From NCBI GenBank assembly GCA_031553225.1, contig JAVBLU010000057.1, positions 1 to 39,119 of the forward strand: a stretch of DNA of 39,119 nucleotides. Reading direction: 5' to 3'. Positions within the stretch are counted from its first letter, which is position 1; each line of letters starts with the position of its first letter. Below the pieces are notes generated by a model that did no database searches, was not told the DNA's origin, and worked only from the letters and a program-made list of their open reading frames with translations. A program made the position numbers and the translations under genes. Source of the DNA: JAVBLU01 sp031553225 (GTDB lineage: Bacteria > Bacillota > Clostridia > Christensenellales > UBA1750). Below are positions 37,707 through 39,119 of this stretch, in pieces.

Positions 37707-39119
37707 ATGGTGAGTTTTCAGGACCGAAACGAGAAAATCCGCCAGAGCAAACTGCAGATCAATACGCAGAAGCTGCACGTTGCTGGCACTTACGACAACG
37801 ACGACCACGGCTGGATACCCCTGCCCGATTTTTCGTATGAGACCGTGCGCGAGGAGAAGAGCGGCCTGTGCACGGGCATGGACGCCATATCGCGCACGTT
37901 TGAGAGCTACCTGGACGGGCACCCCGCCTATGTGCACCCCTACAGCGCCGTGGCGGGCGCCTGGGCCGGCGCGATCAACTTTCCGGACCCGTGGCGGCCC
38001 GAGCATCGTCTGGACGAGGCGGAGGCGGTCTTCCAGGAGTACAACGTCATTTCCCGCGCGCACTACGCCATGAACCACTGCGCGCCGGATATGAACATCG
38101 GCCTGTCGCTCGGCTTTGCCGGGCTGCTTTCCAAGATTCGCAAGTACCGCACGCTGAACAACCCAACGGACCCCGACGTTTTCTATAACGGCGAGGAACG
38201 GCTTGTGCTGGCCGTGCAGCGCTTTGTGAAGCGCCATGCGGACGCGGCGCGCGACATGGCCGCCGCGGCAAAGGACGCCTTTGAGCGCAAGAATTTGCTG
38301 GCCATCGCCGATATGAACGACTACCTGGTGGAGGGCCCTCCGCGCTCCCTGCGCGAGGCCGTGCAGTTTCTCGCGTGGTTTCAGACGATCGACCGCATGT
38401 ACTACCTGGGCGGAGCGCTGCAGGAGCTGGACGAGCTGCTTCGCCCCTTCTTTGAGGCGGACCTGGCGGCCGGACGGCTGCCCGCGGGCGAGCAAGGGGA
38501 GGAGGAGGTCGTGTGGTACCTCGTGTCTCTCCTCTTCAACGATACGCATTACTCGCAGATTGGCGGCGCGTCCCCCTCGGACGGGCACGACCTGTGCTCG
38601 CGCATGAGCTTCCTTATTCTGGAGGCCATGCACCGTCTGCGCATCCCCGCCAACGTCGCCCTGCGCGTGCATGAGCACACGAACGAGCAGCTGTTCGACA
38701 AGTGCATTGAGTACCTGCTGCAGGACGGCACGGGCGTGTCGTACTCGCTCTCGGGCGGCTTGGACGCGGGCTTTGTGCGCAACGGCTTCCCGCTGCCGCT
38801 GGCGCGCAAGCGCGCCCAGGTGGGCTGCAACAGGACGGCGCTGCCGGGCCTCGAGTACCCCCTGCAGGACGTGACGCGCGTGTGCCTGGCCAAGCCGATG
38901 CTGCTTGCCTTTGCCGACATGATGAAGGCCGGCGAGCGCTCCATGCAGGCGCTTTTCGCCCGGTACGAGCAGCGCCTAGCCTTCGTGGTCGACTGGATCA
39001 AGCGGGGCGTGGACCACCACATCCGCTACAAGCACCTGGAGCGCCCGGAGATCGTATACAACCTGTTCGCCCACGGCCCGATCGAGCGCGGGGTGGATAT
39101 GTCGCACGGCGGGGTGGAC
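37707..39119 (+). CDS. Glycyl radical enzyme, PFL-like, atypical active site (partial)
   Basis: 471 residues from the ATG at 37707 (AGGAGG upstream), open at the window end. The fold is that of the pyruvate formate-lyase/diol dehydratase superfamily: YVHPYSAVAGAWAG, SLREAVQFLAWFQTI, LRVHEHTNEQLFDKCIEYLLQDGTGVSYSLSGGLDAGF, then KRAQVGCNRTALPGLE. The thiyl cysteine is Cys374. The residues after it are Asn-Arg, where most dehydratases and lyases have Val-Glu, so the catalytic base is missing or elsewhere. The radical-glycine region is outside the window. The activator is upstream in the same operon. The substrate cannot be assigned. Confidence 0.88.
   Translation, partial: MVSFQDRNEKIRQSKLQINTQKLHVAGTYDNDDHGWIPLPDFSYETVREEKSGLCTGMDAISRTFESYLDGHPAYVHPYSAVAGAWAGAINFPDPWRPEHRLDEAEAVFQEYNVISRAHYAMNHCAPDMNIGLSLGFAGLLSKIRKYRTLNNPTDPDVFYNGEERLVLAVQRFVKRHADAARDMAAAAKDAFERKNLLAIADMNDYLVEGPPRSLREAVQFLAWFQTIDRMYYLGGALQELDELLRPFFEADLAAGRLPAGEQGEEEVVWYLVSLLFNDTHYSQIGGASPSDGHDLCSRMSFLILEAMHRLRIPANVALRVHEHTNEQLFDKCIEYLLQDGTGVSYSLSGGLDAGFVRNGFPLPLARKRAQVGCNRTALPGLEYPLQDVTRVCLAKPMLLAFADMMKAGERSMQALFARYEQRLAFVVDWIKRGVDHHIRYKHLERPEIVYNLFAHGPIERGVDMSHGGVD

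Noticed and set aside
36642..38678. 678-codon open frame on the minus strand
   Set aside because: Antisense to the glycyl-radical operon, whose motifs are clear.

Overview
The window is a GC-rich (clearly above 60 % by eye) stretch of a Gram-positive, Clostridia-like chromosome. The signs are strong AGGAGG-type ribosome-binding sites, frequent TTG/GTG starts, a leucine T-box leader, a cobalamin riboswitch, lipoprotein SBP-ABC importers, and small Firmicutes-type proteins (DUF1540, DUF1450-like, DUF6485-like). A gut Christensenellales/Clostridiales-type lineage would fit, but no rRNA or marker placement was possible. There is no tRNA, rRNA, CRISPR array, IS element, phage gene or integrase; it reads as ordinary chromosome with compact operons, many on the minus strand.

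Layout. 1-3440 (minus): CUT1-type carbohydrate importer operon (LplB-like permease, YtcP-like permease), a FAD-dependent oxidoreductase and the first codons of a lipoprotein. 3608-6814 (minus): 1068-aa membrane-anchored extracytoplasmic protein of unknown function. 6959-9397 (minus): SsuABC/TauABC-like importer. 9538-14100: small metal-ligand-rich proteins (DUF1540, a frameshifted zinc-ribbon gene, a DUF6485-like protein), an unrecognised 582-aa protein, an RluA-type pseudouridine synthase, and a PRC-barrel/small membrane protein pair. 14121-19216 (minus): leuS behind a complete T-box leader, followed by a PHP phosphatase gene (1 nt gap) and a URO-D superfamily gene. 19283-19507: DUF1450-like protein. 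19563-22696 (minus): vitamin B12 importer btuF-btuC-btuD behind a cobalamin riboswitch with its own promoter and terminator. 22722-24925 (minus): radA and a short-chain dehydrogenase. 25082-29149: divergent pair (438-aa anchored sensor-like protein; metallophosphoesterase), a possible 47-aa membrane peptide and a DUF1015 gene whose ribosome-binding site lies in a long hairpin. 29269-32731 (minus): ABC-2 exporter (ATPase and two permeases) and a tyrosine phosphatase. 32813-32935: candidate small RNA. 33041-34374 (minus): asparaginase-type Ntn hydrolase and a cupin. 34437-36709 (plus): secreted PIG-L-type deacetylase translationally coupled to a phosphodiester-glycosidase lipoprotein. 36717-39119 (plus): glycyl-radical activating enzyme and the N-terminal 471 residues of its glycyl radical enzyme, running off the window.

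Functional picture: an anaerobic heterotroph importing sugars, an SsuA-type ligand and B12, with leucyl-tRNA charging under T-box control and a glycyl-radical pathway of unknown substrate. The best novelty candidate is the glycyl radical enzyme, whose active-site motif reads Gly-Cys-Asn-Arg instead of the usual Gly-Cys-Val-Glu. Next are the candidate small RNA, the ribosome-binding-site-sequestering hairpin before the DUF1015 gene, the leuS-PHP-URO-D operon, and a doubly frameshifted zinc-ribbon gene.
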